From assembly GCF_024809975.1 (NCBI RefSeq), contig NZ_JANUDY010000001.1, forward strand, positions 558,001 to 622,000: DNA of 64,000 nt, written 5' to 3'. The translations under genes and the position numbers were made by a program. Each line of letters opens with the position of its first letter. Position 1 is the first letter of the stretch. The notes beneath the pieces are model-generated. The model was not told the origin of the DNA. It did no database searches and worked only from the letters and a program-made list of their open reading frames with translations. This stretch comes from Comamonas sp. BIGb0152. GTDB taxonomy: Bacteria; Pseudomonadota; Gammaproteobacteria; Burkholderiales; Burkholderiaceae_C. This document shows, one piece after another, positions 10,701 through 18,504 of the stretch.

Positions 10701-13493
10701 GGTGCTGAGACGCGTGCAGGTCCAATCCGCCGCATTCGCGCCAGTCTTGGTCAGCGCGGCCGGCCAGTTCATCGGGCCGGGCAACACATCGCGGAAATTG
10801 ATGCTGCCCACCGTGGCGGCATCACCGGTATTGCTGACCCGGAAGGCATAGGTCGTAGTACCGCCGATATAGATACCAAAACGGCCGTCATCCTTCGTCA
10901 GCGACAACTGCACGCGCTTGACCGCATCGGTATCAGCGGCGCAGCCTGTGGCGATCTCCGAAGCGATGGCCGGCGAGCAGCTCTGCGTGGTGGCAACCGT
11001 GGGGGCGCTGGACTTGCTGGAGTCACTGCCACCGCCTACCCGGGCGAGGTTGACCAAGGCGCTGGGCGCATTGCTGGCAATCGAGACCGGCAACGAGATC
11101 GGCGCAGCGCCGCCGGCGGGGATGGCCGTACTGCTGGTGCAGCTGACGCTGTTGCTGGACGCGGTGTAGGTGCAGCTGAAATTGCCACTGCTAAAGGTCG
11201 TCGCACCCGTGTAGGACATGCCGGTAGGCAGCACATCCACCACCGTGATCGTGCCCGCAGTAGGCGCATTGCCGACGTTGTTCACCGTCAGCACGTAGGT
11301 GGTCGTGCCGCCTGCCAGAACCACATCGGTGTTGTCGCTATTGGTTAGGCTCAGCAAAGGCGAGTTCACTGCATCCACGTCAAGGGCACAGCCGGCCGGG
11401 GACTGGTTGCCGGTACAGGCCTGCACGCTCGCCTCGGTGGGGGCGCTGCTGTTGAGCGGATCACCGCCACCACCGATTTTGGCGCGGTTGGTGGCTATGG
11501 TGCTCGTCGCCGACTGCAGACCAATATTGACCGTCACACCAAATACACTGCTGCCGCCTGCCGCAATGGCGGTGGAGCTGGTACAGGTGATCAACCCGCC
11601 TCCTGCCACGCCAGAGCAGCTCCAATTGGCGGCATTGGCACCCGTCAAGGGCAGACTACCCGCAGGAATCGTCACGCCCTGAGGCAGCTTGTCCACCACC
11701 GTGATCACCCCGCTGGAGGGGGAAGCGCCGACATTGCTGGCGGTGAAGGTATAGGTGGTGCTGCCACCCGCATTGACGATATTGGCGCCATTGCTCTTGG
11801 TCAGACGCAGGTCGACCGCGCAGGCAGCGCCCGGCAAGGTGCCTGGGGTACTGGGTGACTGGAACGAGGCAATGCCACCCTGGTTGCCAAAGGCGCCGTA
11901 GTTGTCGGTGGTGCCGTTGGTGGTGTAACCCGGCGTGCCGCCATTGATGGTGGTAGTCACCACCATGCTGGACGGAGAAAAGGCGATAAAGCCGCCGCCG
12001 CCGCCGCCGCCAGGGCCATGGCGGTCGCCCGCATTGGTCTGGTTGCCGGCCCAGGCATTGCCACCGTCACCACCGCTGGCGTCGATCACCGCAGAGCCGC
12101 CGTCGACGGTGTGGATGACCACCGAGCCGCCCGCGCCACCGCCGCCTGCTGCATCGTTTTGCACGTTGTAGCCATTGGCGCCGCGCACATCGATCACGCC
12201 ATTGCCGGCCACATTCTGCGCACGCAAAATGACGATGCCGCCGCCCGAGGCGCCGGACGAGCAGCGCCCGTTCGTGTCCGAACAGGCGATGCCGTTGTTG
12301 CCATAGGCGTTGTTATCGGAAGTGCCATCATTGGTGCCACCCGCCCCACCGCCACCGCCCAGGAAGATGCGGTTGAACGCGGTGGTGCCCACATAGCCAC
12401 CACCGCCTCGTCCACCACTGTCGACCAGCGGGTAGTTCCAGGGCCGGCCGCCCACGCCGCCAGCGGCGTAGTTGCCGCCGCCGCCACCGCCCGAGTTGTA
12501 CTGGTTGTTGTTGGTGCCCGCTGGCGCACCATCGGCACCACCACCACCGGCATTGCCTGGCGCGCCACGTGCGCGCGATCCGCCCGGGTAGCCTTCAACA
12601 CTGTTATCCACCGGCGTAATGCCACCCGACGCCACCGAATTGGTCGTCTTGGCACCATAGTTCCCGCTCTTGTTGGCCATATACCGAGGGGTACCCGCAA
12701 TGCCCTCGCCCTTGCCCCCGCCGCCACCGGCAGTGCTGTAGTCGCCCATCCAGTCCTCGCGCGAACCCCGGTTGGAGCCGTTGCTGCCTACTGCGCCACG
12801 AAAGCCTTTGCCCGCCAGGAAGATGGCCCGGTTGGCCTGGTTTTCCACGGTGGTGCCATTCAGGGTCAAGGTATCGCGGGCATCTATGGCCACCACGCCA
12901 CCGGTGGAGCCATTCCAAGGCGGGGCTGTGACGCCGCTTACCGATGCGCTCGTGTACTGCGGAACGCGTACGACCTGGTAGGTTTTCTGGCCCGAAATGC
13001 CAGCCACAGCGGCGGCATTGCGGTAGGTATTGGTCAGCGCGGGGGAGAACGTCACGGTCGAACCCGAGATCGCTGTCACCTTCACAAATTCATAAAGGCC
13101 GGTACTGCCAACGCTGGTGGAGCCCTGACCACCGCTGCCGCCATTGCCGTAGGCGCTGGTGTTGACGGCATTGATGCTGGCATCCTGCATCTGGATGACC
13201 AGCAGGAGGTCATTCAGGACCAAGGTTTTATTGGCGGCACCGGTTCTTTGTGTTCCCAGCGTCAGGCTGGTGCTGCCTGCCGCCAGTGTCGATGCGCTTG
13301 CGCCCGGGAAGTAATCATTCACAACCCCGCTAGCGGTACCCAAGCCATCATTACCAGGCGCCGCGCAGACCTGGGCCCAGACGCTGGCGGGCAACAGCAG
13401 TAACGCCACCAGCATGCTGATGTGTGTGCAAAGGCTACGGAAAACAGACAGGCAGGACGACACCCGCTTAGCACAAATCCCAAACACCAACAT
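1..13493 (-). CDS. Giant secreted DUF11/Ig-like repeat protein, 3' end outside window
   Basis: One uninterrupted frame was followed from ATG at 13493 (GGGAG nine bases upstream) to the left edge, at least 4,497 codons, with the phase checked at five repeat copies. Residues 1-40 form a signal peptide (Arg-containing n-region, LVALLLLP core, cleavage after VWA). Residues ~200-480 are very rich in Gly and Asn. From ~557 come DUF11-like modules of ~120-150 residues, many opening Cys-Ala-x-Asp or with L-x-L-T/S-K and containing Y-x-x-x-V-x-N-x-G. Residues ~1150-1500 hold three ~115-residue units with an INNGGPSA core. From ~1908 onward the protein is tandem 489-residue units. Such proteins are usually extracellular adhesins or stalks; the role here is inferred. 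The C-terminal sorting signal and any secretion partner lie outside. The gene follows hisF on the same strand after a 643-base gap. Confidence 0.9.
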   Translation of the reverse strand, partial: MLVFGICAKRVSSCLSVFRSLCTHISMLVALLLLPASVWAQVCAAPGNDGLGTASGVVNDYFPGASASTLAAGSTSLTLGTQRTGAANKTLVLNDLLLVIQMQDASINAVNTSAYGNGGSGGQGSTSVGSTGLYEFVKVTAISGSTVTFSPALTNTYRNAAAVAGISGQKTYQVVRVPQYTSASVSGVTAPPWNGSTGGVVAIDARDTLTLNGTTVENQANRAIFLAGKGFRGAVGSNGSNRGSREDWMGDYSTAGGGGGKGEGIAGTPRYMANKSGNYGAKTTNSVASGGITPVDNSVEGYPGGSRARGAPGNAGGGGADGAPAGTNNNQYNSGGGGGGNYAAGGVGGRPWNYPLVDSGGRGGGGYVGTTAFNRIFLGGGGGAGGTNDGTSDNNAYGNNGIACSDTNGRCSSGASGGGIVILRAQNVAGNGVIDVRGANGYNVQNDAAGGGGAGGSVVIHTVDGGSAVIDASGGDGGNAWAGNQTNAGDRHGPGGGGGGGFIAFSPSSMVVTTTINGGTPGYTTNGTTDNYGAFGNQGGIASFQSPSTPGTLPGAACAVDLRLTKSNGANIVNAGGSTTYTFTASNVGASPSSGVITVVDKLPQGVTIPAGSLPLTGANAANWSCSGVAGGGLITCTSSTAIAAGGSSVFGVTVNIGLQSATSTIATNRAKIGGGGDPLNSSAPTEASVQACTGNQSPAGCALDVDAVNSPLLSLTNSDNTDVVLAGGTTTYVLTVNNVGNAPTAGTITVVDVLPTGMSYTGATTFSSGNFSCTYTASSNSVSCTSSTAIPAGGAAPISLPVSIASNAPSALVNLARVGGGSDSSKSSAPTVATTQSCSPAIASEIATGCAADTDAVKRVQLSLTKDDGRFGIYIGGTTTYAFRVSNTGDAATVGSINFRDVLPGPMNWPAALTKTGANAADWTCTRLSTTEVTCTSATPIAAGGVSQFSLLANAGAMNNGEQYMNRARVGGGGDATLATTSPTTAQVNACTNNSIPAGCAVDLNTAQTPPTLRLTKVHANPQSKAPGDTVAFTLTVTNSGSAEALANTVRVVDVFPSGLSNFTVTATQGIFACAMGSGADSNVLTCNNSGGALAAAGTATITVGATVSATTSTTLVNKAQVGTDNTDPTASSYPTSTTAAACTAVNAPTAGCATDSIPVVPSATLTVVSSVTARAASTDQFTVAISNGGPSATTAGTASSASTAAFAATTGTSYTLSEVAAGTTNLARYTTTYACTNATAGGTSVAPGTGTSVSVTPKAGDAITCTFSNTPIAPRLTLAKTIVSRALASDQFTIAINNGGPSAFTTGTAATATTATYTATAGTSYTLSEAAAAGANLARYTSSYSCTNAGVAGTVMPSGTGTSFSLAPQAGDNISCSFSNTAIAPRLTVNTVVAGRILSTDQFSIAINNGGPSASTSGTQTTASAGPVTATAGTSYLLTESAAGTPATNLARYTTSYSCSNATAGGTTVPAGTGTSISVVPQAGDDISCTFTNTPIYPKLSVSKAASPTSLVVGASGQSYRITIAVANGPTTAPISIADSLPAGVTLSGAPTVSGAATLSGCSSSGSSIGACQLASGLADGSYVLSIPVSVAASATTAGAANTANLGGGGDPSCTAAATNESCDPSTGAVVVKTAANVSLSKTGAATAVAGNSYVYTLNLSNSGQTATAANLVVRDQLASGMVATAVTGADCGSLPSAAAALLTCTVADPVAADGGTASIQLTVTMPTGGGNVSNYAATHPSGSGNPGVNPGPACTNAANVVCASSTAAVSTPANVSLSKTGAATALTGSSYVYTLSLSNSGELATGSNLIIKDQLPAGVVATAVSGATCGPLPSSAAALLTCTVASPLAAGASASIQLTVTLPSTGGALVNYAATNPSGSGAPSVDPSAACVNSATAYCASHSLSVNTPASLATTNVLTVVNGSPVPAGYLAKPGDVLTYTVSVTNNGGTAGSTDVGQTVPAGTTYTGTGQGWGAGCTAAGTQCVQPVTVGAGQTSTLQYTVTVASPGSTPSIVDTVTSSVGTCTTCVVSTDTQRADMQASVTVSPGNTSTTGVELTYTSICKNNGPQSAINASCVVTAPAGAVTTCTPTTPAATLASGDSITCTTKLTPGATGDYAVSVATSNTLYDAAAGNNSATTNVKVNTPAALRIAKTLAQVNGAAVPANYAAKIGDTLTYAMLVTNTGGTAGTTVLTETVPEGSKFVGGGSSNSSQGWSPAPQACEAAASTCTQSVTVPAQSAEGVAGEQTVQFSVEVIAPATSNGKITNTVASDVPAACAAGTCSVETTNAVADMQAQITTIPAGAVVVGQSVTITGRCTNNGPVDAVNASCAMVISNGGSSITATCDAAKTLAANESLSCSATFTAAEGAISASINAATQSYESNTANNTDTKSTVGNTPASLATTNVLTAVNGSPVPAGYLAKPGDVLTYTVSVTNNGGTAGSTDVGQTVPAGTTYTGTGQGWGAGCAAAGTQCAQPVAVGAGQTSTVQYSVTVASPGSTPSIVDTVTSSVGTCTTCVVSTDTQRADMQASVTVSPGNTSTTGIELTYTSICKNNGPQTALNAACTVTAPVGAVTVCTPTTPAATLASGSSITCTTKLTPSAAGDYAVSVATSNTLYDAAAGNNSATTTVKVNTPADLRIVKSLAQVNGAAVPANYAAKIGDTLTYNLVVTNAGGTSGTTVLTETVPEGTKFVGGSAPDVTQGWSPAPQACEAAASTCTQSVTVPAQSAEGVAGEQTVQFSVEVIAPATASGKIANTVTSDVPAACAAGTCSVETTNAVADMQAQIIDIPASAVVVGQSVTITGLCTNNGPVDAVNASCAMTVNNGGASIAATCDAAKTLAVNESLSCSVSFTAAEGAISASINAATQSYESNTANNTDTKSTVGNTPASLVTTNVLTLVNGNPVPAGYLAKPGDVLTYTVSVTNNGGTAGSTDVGQTVPAGTTYTGSGQGWGAGCAAAGTQCAQPVTVGAGQTSTVTYTVTVASPGSTPSIVDTVTSSVGTCTTCVVSTDTQRADMQASVTVSPGNISTTGVELTYTSICKNNGPQSAINASCVVTAPAGAVTTCTPTTPAATLASGSSITCTTKLTPSTAGDYAVSVATSNTLYDAAAGNNAATTTVKVNTPADLRIVKSLAQVNGAAVTANYAAKIGDTLTYNLVVTNAGGTAGTTVLTETVPEGAKFVGGIAPDVTQGWSQAPQVCDAAASTCTQSVTVPAQSAEGVAGEQTVQFSVEVIAPATANGKIANTVTSDVPAACAAGTCSVETTNAVADMQALITDIPASAVVVGQSVTITGLCTNNGPVDAVNASCAMTVNNGGTSIAGVCAANATLAVNESLTCSVSFTAAEGAISASITAATQSYESNTANNTDSQSTVGNTPANLATTNVLTAVNGGPVPAGYLAKPGDVLTYTVSVTNNGGTAGSTDVGQTVPAGTSYTGTGEGWSGCAAAGTQCAQPVTVGAGQTSTVQYTVMVASPGSTPSIVDTVTSSVGTCTTCVVTTGTQHADMQATVTVTPGNTSTTGIELIYTSVCKNNGPQTALNALCAVTAPAGAVTTCTPTTPAATLASGDSITCTTKLTPSAAGDYAVSVATSNTLYDAAAGNNSATTTVKVNTPADLRIVKSLAQVNGAAVPANYAAKIGDTLTYNLVVTNAGGTAGTTVLTETVPEGTKFVGGSAPDVTQGWSQAPQACEAAASTCTQSVSVPAQSAEGVAGEQTVQFSVEVIAPATTDGKISNTVSSDVPAACTAGTCSVETANAVADMQALITDIPASAVVVGQSVTITGLCTNNGPANAVNASCVMTVNNGGTSIAGTCSANATLAANESLSCSATFAAAEGSISASITAATQSYESNTANNSDSKSTVGNTPASLATTNVLTAVNGGPVPAGYLAKPGDVLTYAVSVTNNGGTTGSTDVGQTVPAGTTYTGTGQGWGAGCAAAGTQCAQPVTVGAGQTSTVTYTVTVASPGSTPTIVDTVTSTVGTCTTCVVSTDTQRADMQATVTVAPGNTSTTGVELTYTSICKNNGPQSAINASCAVTAPAGAVTTCTPTTPAATLASGDSITCTTKLTPSAAGDYAVSVATSNTLYDAAAGNNTANTSVKVNTPADLRIVKSLAQVNGAAVPANYAAKIGDTLTYNLVVTNAGGTAGTTVLTETVPEGTKFVGGIAPDVTQGWSPAPQACEAAASTCTQSVTVPAQSAEGVAGEKTVQFSVEVMAPATASGKIANTVTSDVPAACAAGTCSVETANAVADMQAQITTIPAGAVVVGQSVTITGLCTNNGPVDAVYASCTMTVDNGGTSIAGICSANATLAVGESLSCTATFTAAEGAISASINAATQSYESDTANNTDSKSTVGNTAASLVTTNVLTAVNGAAVPADYLAKPGDVLTYSVTVVNNGGTVGSTDVGQTVPAGTSYTGTGEGWSGCTAAGTQCTQPVAVGAGLTSTVTYTVTVASPGSTPTIVDTVTSSVGTCTTCVVSTNTQRADMQATVAVTPGTSST

Positions 13494-13710
13494 AACCGAC
13501 AGCTCCCAGCCTCTGTGCAGCGTCGCCAAGCTTTAACGACACTTTTTCATAGTTTTCATGCGATTGCTGGAAGTTTTTACACCTCTTCCTTACATACAAC
13601 CGAAACAAACTGTGACTAAAAATAGATAGATCGGGTTTATAGCACCTTGCATTTGCACAGTGTGTTTCAACTTTAGAAACATTGTTAATCATTGCAAATT
13701 TTGATTTGTA

Positions 13711-13725
13711 ATCGATTAAATCGAT
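13711..13725. promoter_or_regulatory. Inverted repeat in AT-rich leader of the giant gene
   Basis: ATCGATT-A-AATCGAT is a perfect 7-1-7 inverted repeat about 220 bases upstream of the giant gene's start codon, inside the only strongly AT-rich stretch nearby. It could be an operator or simply AT-rich promoter DNA. No regulator was assigned. Confidence 0.3.
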
Positions 13726-13926
13726 CACATGCAGCGCAATGCAAATCAGTACTGAGCAGGGGTGTCAGATAGGCATTCTCTTGTGCAAGCCCAGCTCATA
13801 CCGCATGGGGGGTGCGATCGGGCATTCCTACGAACGGCACCAACGCTGTGGACACACAATGGCGCGCAGCCTGTCGCCGCACGCAGGGCACAGGGAGCCG
13901 CGAGGTGGGTTGCCACAGGTGGCGGT

Positions 13927-13962
13927 GCTGGAATGCTGGAATGCTGGAATGCTGGGGTGCGC
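13927..13962. repeat. 9-bp minisatellite (GCTGGAATG)
   Basis: Three exact copies of GCTGGAATG at 13927-13953 are followed by a degenerate fourth (GCTGGGGTG). It lies in the intergenic interval between hisF and the giant gene. It would be prone to slippage, but it is not inside a called gene. Confidence 0.85.
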
Positions 13963-14136
13963 GGACGCGCGGGGCTGGCGGTCGCTGGACGGTCACTGGG
14001 CTGACGCAGCGCAGGGTGCTCTGCGCTGCGCGGCTGCCGGAGGCAGGTTGCCAGGCCAATGCGGGCAGGCAGCCCGACGTTCTCCGCTCAAGTCTGAACG
14101 GTGGCGGCGAAGCGCAAAGGGCTCGCCGAAGCGTCT

Positions 14137-14916
<780 letters not shown>

Positions 14917-15009
14917 GGAGGATCTCGTTGCAGATAGGGGCTGAGGCGAACATCGCCAGACGGGCAAAACCATACCACGCCCAGCCCTGGCACGCTGCCT
15001 GCGGGGCAG

Positions 15010-15042
15010 AAAAAAGGCCTGGCAGCGCAAGGCTGACAGGCC
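15010..15042 (-). terminator. Rho-independent terminator after the GalE-like gene
   Basis: On the minus strand GGCCTG and CAGGCC form a stem with a ~15-base loop, followed at once by six T residues. It lies ten bases beyond the GalE-like stop codon and upstream of hisF. The loop is long, so termination may be leaky. Confidence 0.6.
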
Positions 15043-15051
15043 GCTTGGCGG

Positions 15052-16062
15052 TCAATGCACGCTGCGGCCTACGCCAATCTGCCAGCGCCAGACATCCTCC
15101 ATCATCCGGTCGAGCCCCAGCTGTGGCTGCCAGCCCAGCTGCGTGCGGGCTTGGGTGATATCCGCCCAGCAATGGGCGGCATCGCCCAGGCGGCGGGCAC
15201 CGATGCGGAAAGGCACGGCGCGGCCATTGGCATGCTCGAAGGCGCGCACCAGGCCCAGCACCGAGGTGGGCTGCCCCGAGCCAATGTTGAAGCGCGACAG
15301 GCCGGCATGGCCACGCAGGTACTGCAAGGTGGCCACATAGGCGCGGGCCAGGTCCATCACATGCAAGTAATCGCGCACGGGGGTGCCGTCGGGCGTGGGG
15401 TAGTCGCCGCCATAGATGCGCAGCCCGTCGCGCTTGCCCGCAGCCACCTGGGCCAGGTAAGGCGCCACATGCGAGGACATGCGTGGCGGGTCTTCGGCGA
15501 TCAGGCCACTGTCATGGCAGCCTACGGCGTTGAAGCCCCGCAGCAAGGCCATGCGCCAGCGCTTGGGCGAGGCTTCATCAAGGCTGCTCAGCACCTGCTC
15601 GACCATCAATGCGGTCTGGCCATAGGGCGTGCTGACCGACAGCGCTGCGTCTTCCCGCACCGGGGCGGGGGCGGGGTCGCCATAAACAATCGCTGACGAG
15701 GAAACCACCAAATTGCGCAAGCCCGCTGTCTGCATGGCACGCAGCAAGCCCACGGTGCCCGATACATTGTTGTCGTAGTAGCGCAGTGGCTCACGCGCCG
15801 CATCGGCCGAGGCGCTGAGAAAGGCGCTGTGGATGACGGCATCAAAATGCTGCTCGTCGAACAGCTGCTCAAGCACCGCCATGTCGCGCACGTCCGCATC
15901 AATGCACGGCGGCGTGAAGCCCAGGATTTTGGCCAGCCGTGTAATCACCGAACGCCTTGCATTGCTGAAGTTATCCAGAATCAGGAAAGGCATGCCGGCT
16001 TCGGCAAGGGCGATGCAGATATGAGAGCCAACATAGCCGGCTCCGCCAGTCACGAGTATCAC
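15052..16062 (-). CDS. GalE-like UDP-sugar epimerase homologue lacking the catalytic Lys
   Basis: 336 residues of the extended SDR/UDP-glucose 4-epimerase family. The N-terminal NAD-binding VTGGAGYVGSH, the SSS-x-VYG segment (121-128), and the GalE-type stretches LRGFNAVG, EDPPR and DGTPVRDYLHVMDLA are all present. The catalytic YxxxK motif, YGKSK in E. coli GalE, reads YGQTA here (Tyr147; position 151 is Ala, codon GCA), so the conserved lysine is gone. The LRYFN block also has Gly for Tyr. The fold is clear, but 4-epimerase activity is doubtful; it could be a divergent epimerase, a binding protein or a decaying paralogue. It interrupts the his genes between hisA and hisF and has terminator hairpins on both sides. 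Confidence 0.85.
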   Translation of the reverse strand: MILVTGGAGYVGSHICIALAEAGMPFLILDNFSNARRSVITRLAKILGFTPPCIDADVRDMAVLEQLFDEQHFDAVIHSAFLSASADAAREPLRYYDNNVSGTVGLLRAMQTAGLRNLVVSSSAIVYGDPAPAPVREDAALSVSTPYGQTALMVEQVLSSLDEASPKRWRMALLRGFNAVGCHDSGLIAEDPPRMSSHVAPYLAQVAAGKRDGLRIYGGDYPTPDGTPVRDYLHVMDLARAYVATLQYLRGHAGLSRFNIGSGQPTSVLGLVRAFEHANGRAVPFRIGARRLGDAAHCWADITQARTQLGWQPQLGLDRMMEDVWRWQIGVGRSVH

Positions 16063-16388
16063 GGGGTGCTTTCAAAGAGGTCTTGCAGAATGCGCTATCC
16101 AAGACTGCTATAGATTCTGTCATTCTGACCAAGCGTACATTGTCCAATAAGCCACAGTTCAGCGGAACCTTTGTCGCCTGTCATCCGCGCCAGCTGGTAA
16201 CAACTAGCATTTGTTGACATTCATCAAATTCCCAGTCACCACATTGACTTAAAGAGCGTGGGCACCCGCTTGGATGGCAAACGGCGGGACGACGGCGACT
16301 GGCAACGAGAGACAATTTGTTTCAAATGACACGCACATAGAAAAAGGCCACCTGGTGGTGGCCTTGCGAAAAGCGGGCTATGCCAGGC
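16063..16388. other. Intergenic region between the GalE-like gene and hisA
   Basis: 326 bases. It contains the hisA terminator at its high-coordinate end and, toward the GalE-like gene, moderately AT-rich sequence likely to hold that gene's promoter. No open frame with recognisable features was seen. Confidence 0.6.
16341..16365 (-). terminator. Rho-independent terminator after hisA
   Basis: A perfect 9-bp stem (AAGGCCACC / GGTGGCCTT, arms 16344-16352 and 16357-16365) with a 4-base loop. Read on the minus strand it is followed by a T tract, complement of the A run at 16341-16345. It ends the upstream his transcription unit after hisA. Confidence 0.85.
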
Positions 16389-17135
16389 TCAACGGCCATC
16401 CGTCAGCCGGTCTGCCTGTTCCTGCGCGGCCGCAAAATCCAGGTCGCCGCTGTAAATGGCGCGTCCGCAGATGACACCTTCCACGCCCTCGGATTCCACC
16501 TGGCAGAGTGCCTCGATATCAGCCATGCCCGACAGTCCGCCCGAGGCAATCACCGGGATCTTGATCGACTGCGCCAGCTTGACCGTGGCCTCGATGTTGA
16601 TGCCCGTCAGCATGCCGTCTCGCCCAATATCGGTATAGATGATCGATTCCACACCCCAGTCTTCGAAGCGCTTGGCGGTATCGATCACCGAATGCTGGGT
16701 GATCTTGCTCCAGCCGTCGGTGGCCACCATGCCATCCTTGGCATCGAGGCCGACGATGATGTGGCCGGCAAAAGCGGTGCAGGCATTTTGCAAAAAGCCT
16801 GGGTCTTTGACCGCAGCGGTGCCGATGATCACGTACTGCATGCCGGCATCGATGTATTTCTCGATGGTGTCCAGGTCGCGGATGCCGCCGCCCAGTTGCA
16901 CGGGCAGCTCGTCGCCAAACTCCTTGAGGATGGCCTTGATGACAGAGAGGTTCTTGGGCTGGCCGGCAAAGGCGCCGTTGAGGTCCACCAGGTGCAGGCG
17001 GCGTGCGCCCGCATCGAACCAGCGGCGCGCGACCGCAACCGGGTCCTCGCCAAAGGTGGTGGATTGGTCCATATCGCCTTGTTTGAGGCGCACGCAGTGA
17101 CCGTCCTTGAGGTCAATCGCAGGAATGAGCAGCAT
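16389..17135 (-). CDS. hisA: ProFAR isomerase HisA
   Basis: 248 residues starting [17 protein letters not shown]. HisA isomerises 5'-ProFAR to PRFAR, the fourth step of histidine synthesis, in the cytoplasm. The N-terminal catalytic Asp lies in PAIDLKDG, the half-barrel phosphate motif in QLGGGIRD, and the second catalytic Asp in the [11 protein letters not shown] region. The length matches the family. The start was set here because the 58 extra upstream residues have no homology. It lies 32 bases after hisH and is followed by a strong terminator. Confidence 0.97.
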   Translation of the reverse strand: MLLIPAIDLKDGHCVRLKQGDMDQSTTFGEDPVAVARRWFDAGARRLHLVDLNGAFAGQPKNLSVIKAILKEFGDELPVQLGGGIRDLDTIEKYIDAGMQYVIIGTAAVKDPGFLQNACTAFAGHIIVGLDAKDGMVATDGWSKITQHSVIDTAKRFEDWGVESIIYTDIGRDGMLTGINIEATVKLAQSIKIPVIASGGLSGMADIEALCQVESEGVEGVICGRAIYSGDLDFAAAQEQADRLTDGR

Positions 17136-17167
17136 GGTAGTGGGCTGGCTGGTTATCGGTAAAAGAA

Positions 17168-17836
17168 TTAAGGGTTCCAGTGCAAGAAGTTGCGGTAGAG
17201 CGCCAAGCCCTGGTCCGCACTCTTTTCCGGATGAAACTGGGTCGCGAAGATATTGTCGCGGCCGATGGCGCAGGCAAAGCGTTCGCCATACTCGGCCCAG
17301 CCGTGGCACTGGGCATCACTGGCGGGCTCGGCATAAAAGCTGTGCACAAAGTAGAAATAGGACTGGTCGGGCACCCCTTGCCACACCGGGTGCGGCTGGC
17401 CGCCATGGGCCTGCTGCTGCACCTGGTTCCAGCCCATTTGCGGCACCTTGTAGCGGCTGCCATCGGCCTGGGTGCGGCCTGCCAGCTGGAACTTGCGCAC
17501 CTGGCCGGCAATCAGGCCCAGGCCTGGGGTGTCGCCCTCTTCGCTGTGGTCCAGCAGCATCTGCATGCCCACGCACACGCCAAACATCGGCTTGTTGCGG
17601 GCGGCTTCCAGCACGCTGTCCTGCAGGCCTGAGGCCTTGAGCTCGGCCATGCAGTCGCGCATGGCGCCCTGGCCCGGCAGCACGATGCGGGTGGCCGCAC
17701 GCACCACCTCGGGGTCGGCGGTGACCACCACGGTCACCGAGCTGCCCGCAGCGGCCGCCTGCACGGCCTGCGATACCGAGCGCAGATTGCCCATGCCGTA
17801 GTCGACCACGGCGACGGTATTGGATGAAGTTGTCAT
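17168..17836 (-). CDS. hisH: Imidazole glycerol phosphate synthase, glutaminase subunit HisH
   Basis: 222 residues. This class I glutamine amidotransferase supplies ammonia to HisF. The N-terminal [13 protein letters not shown] is typical. The nucleophile is Cys88 in FGVCVGMQ (most family members have GICLGMQ), and the C-terminal FHPEKS supplies His and Glu of the triad. It lies 38 bases after hisB and 32 before hisA on the same strand, consistent with one transcription unit hisC-B-H-A. Confidence 0.97.
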   Translation of the reverse strand: MTTSSNTVAVVDYGMGNLRSVSQAVQAAAAGSSVTVVVTADPEVVRAATRIVLPGQGAMRDCMAELKASGLQDSVLEAARNKPMFGVCVGMQMLLDHSEEGDTPGLGLIAGQVRKFQLAGRTQADGSRYKVPQMGWNQVQQQAHGGQPHPVWQGVPDQSYFYFVHSFYAEPASDAQCHGWAEYGERFACAIGRDNIFATQFHPEKSADQGLALYRNFLHWNP

Positions 17837-17874
17837 AGCAAGAAAGGAGTGTAGCGACTGCCGCCAACCAGAGC

Positions 17875-18504
17875 TTACAGCGAGCCCTTGGTCGACGGAA
17901 TCACGCCGGCCATGCGGGGATCATGCTCCAGCGCAAAGCGCAGTGCACGCGCAAAGGCTTTGAAGATGGTCTCGCACTGGTGGTGGGCATTGAAGCCCTT
18001 GAGGTTGTCGATATGCAGGGTCACGCCCGCATGGTTCACAAAGCCCTGGAAGAACTCATACACCAGCTGCGTATCGAGCTGACCGATGCTGCCGGACGTG
18101 AACTTCACATCCATGTGCAGGCCGGGGCGGCCGGAGAAATCAATCACCACGCGGCTCAGCGCCTCATCGAGCGGCACATAGGCGTGGCCGTAGCGGCGGA
18201 TGCCTTTTTTGTCGCCAATGGCGATCGCAAAAGCCTGGCCCAAGGTGATGCCGATGTCTTCGACGGTGTGGTGGCCGTCGATGTGCAGGTCGCCTGCGCA
18301 TTCGATGTCCAGGTCAATCAGCCCGTGGCGCGCGATCTGGTCAAGCATGTGGTCCAGAAAGCCGATGCCGGAGTTGAGCCGGGCCTGGCCCGTGCCGTCC
18401 AGATCGATGCGCACCTGGATGCGGGTCTCGGCGGTGTTGCGGGCAACCTCGGCCGTGCGGTGCAGCGGCGAGGCGGTCGATGGGGTGGGGACCAAATTAT
18501 TCAT
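17875..18504 (-). CDS. hisB: Imidazoleglycerol-phosphate dehydratase HisB
   Basis: 209 residues. It is a monofunctional IGPD without the N-terminal phosphatase domain found in enteric HisB. It dehydrates IGP to imidazole acetol phosphate and binds two Mn ions through histidines in the [24 protein letters not shown] and FNAHHQCET motifs, all visible. The ATG at 18504 overlaps the hisC stop codon by four bases (ATGA), indicating translational coupling. Confidence 0.97.
   Translation of the reverse strand: MNNLVPTPSTASPLHRTAEVARNTAETRIQVRIDLDGTGQARLNSGIGFLDHMLDQIARHGLIDLDIECAGDLHIDGHHTVEDIGITLGQAFAIAIGDKKGIRRYGHAYVPLDEALSRVVIDFSGRPGLHMDVKFTSGSIGQLDTQLVYEFFQGFVNHAGVTLHIDNLKGFNAHHQCETIFKAFARALRFALEHDPRMAGVIPSTKGSL

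Larger units (their letters stand above)
13494..14136. other. Gene-free interval upstream of the giant gene
   Basis: 643 bases lie between hisF and the giant gene. The half nearest the giant gene (about 13540-13740) is clearly AT-rich against GC-rich surroundings and probably carries its promoter. It includes a 15-base inverted repeat at 13711-13725. The other half is GC-rich and holds a short minisatellite at 13927-13962. Short open frames exist on both strands, but none shows a recognisable domain, a good ribosome site or neighbour-like codon use, so I call no gene here. Confidence 0.6.
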
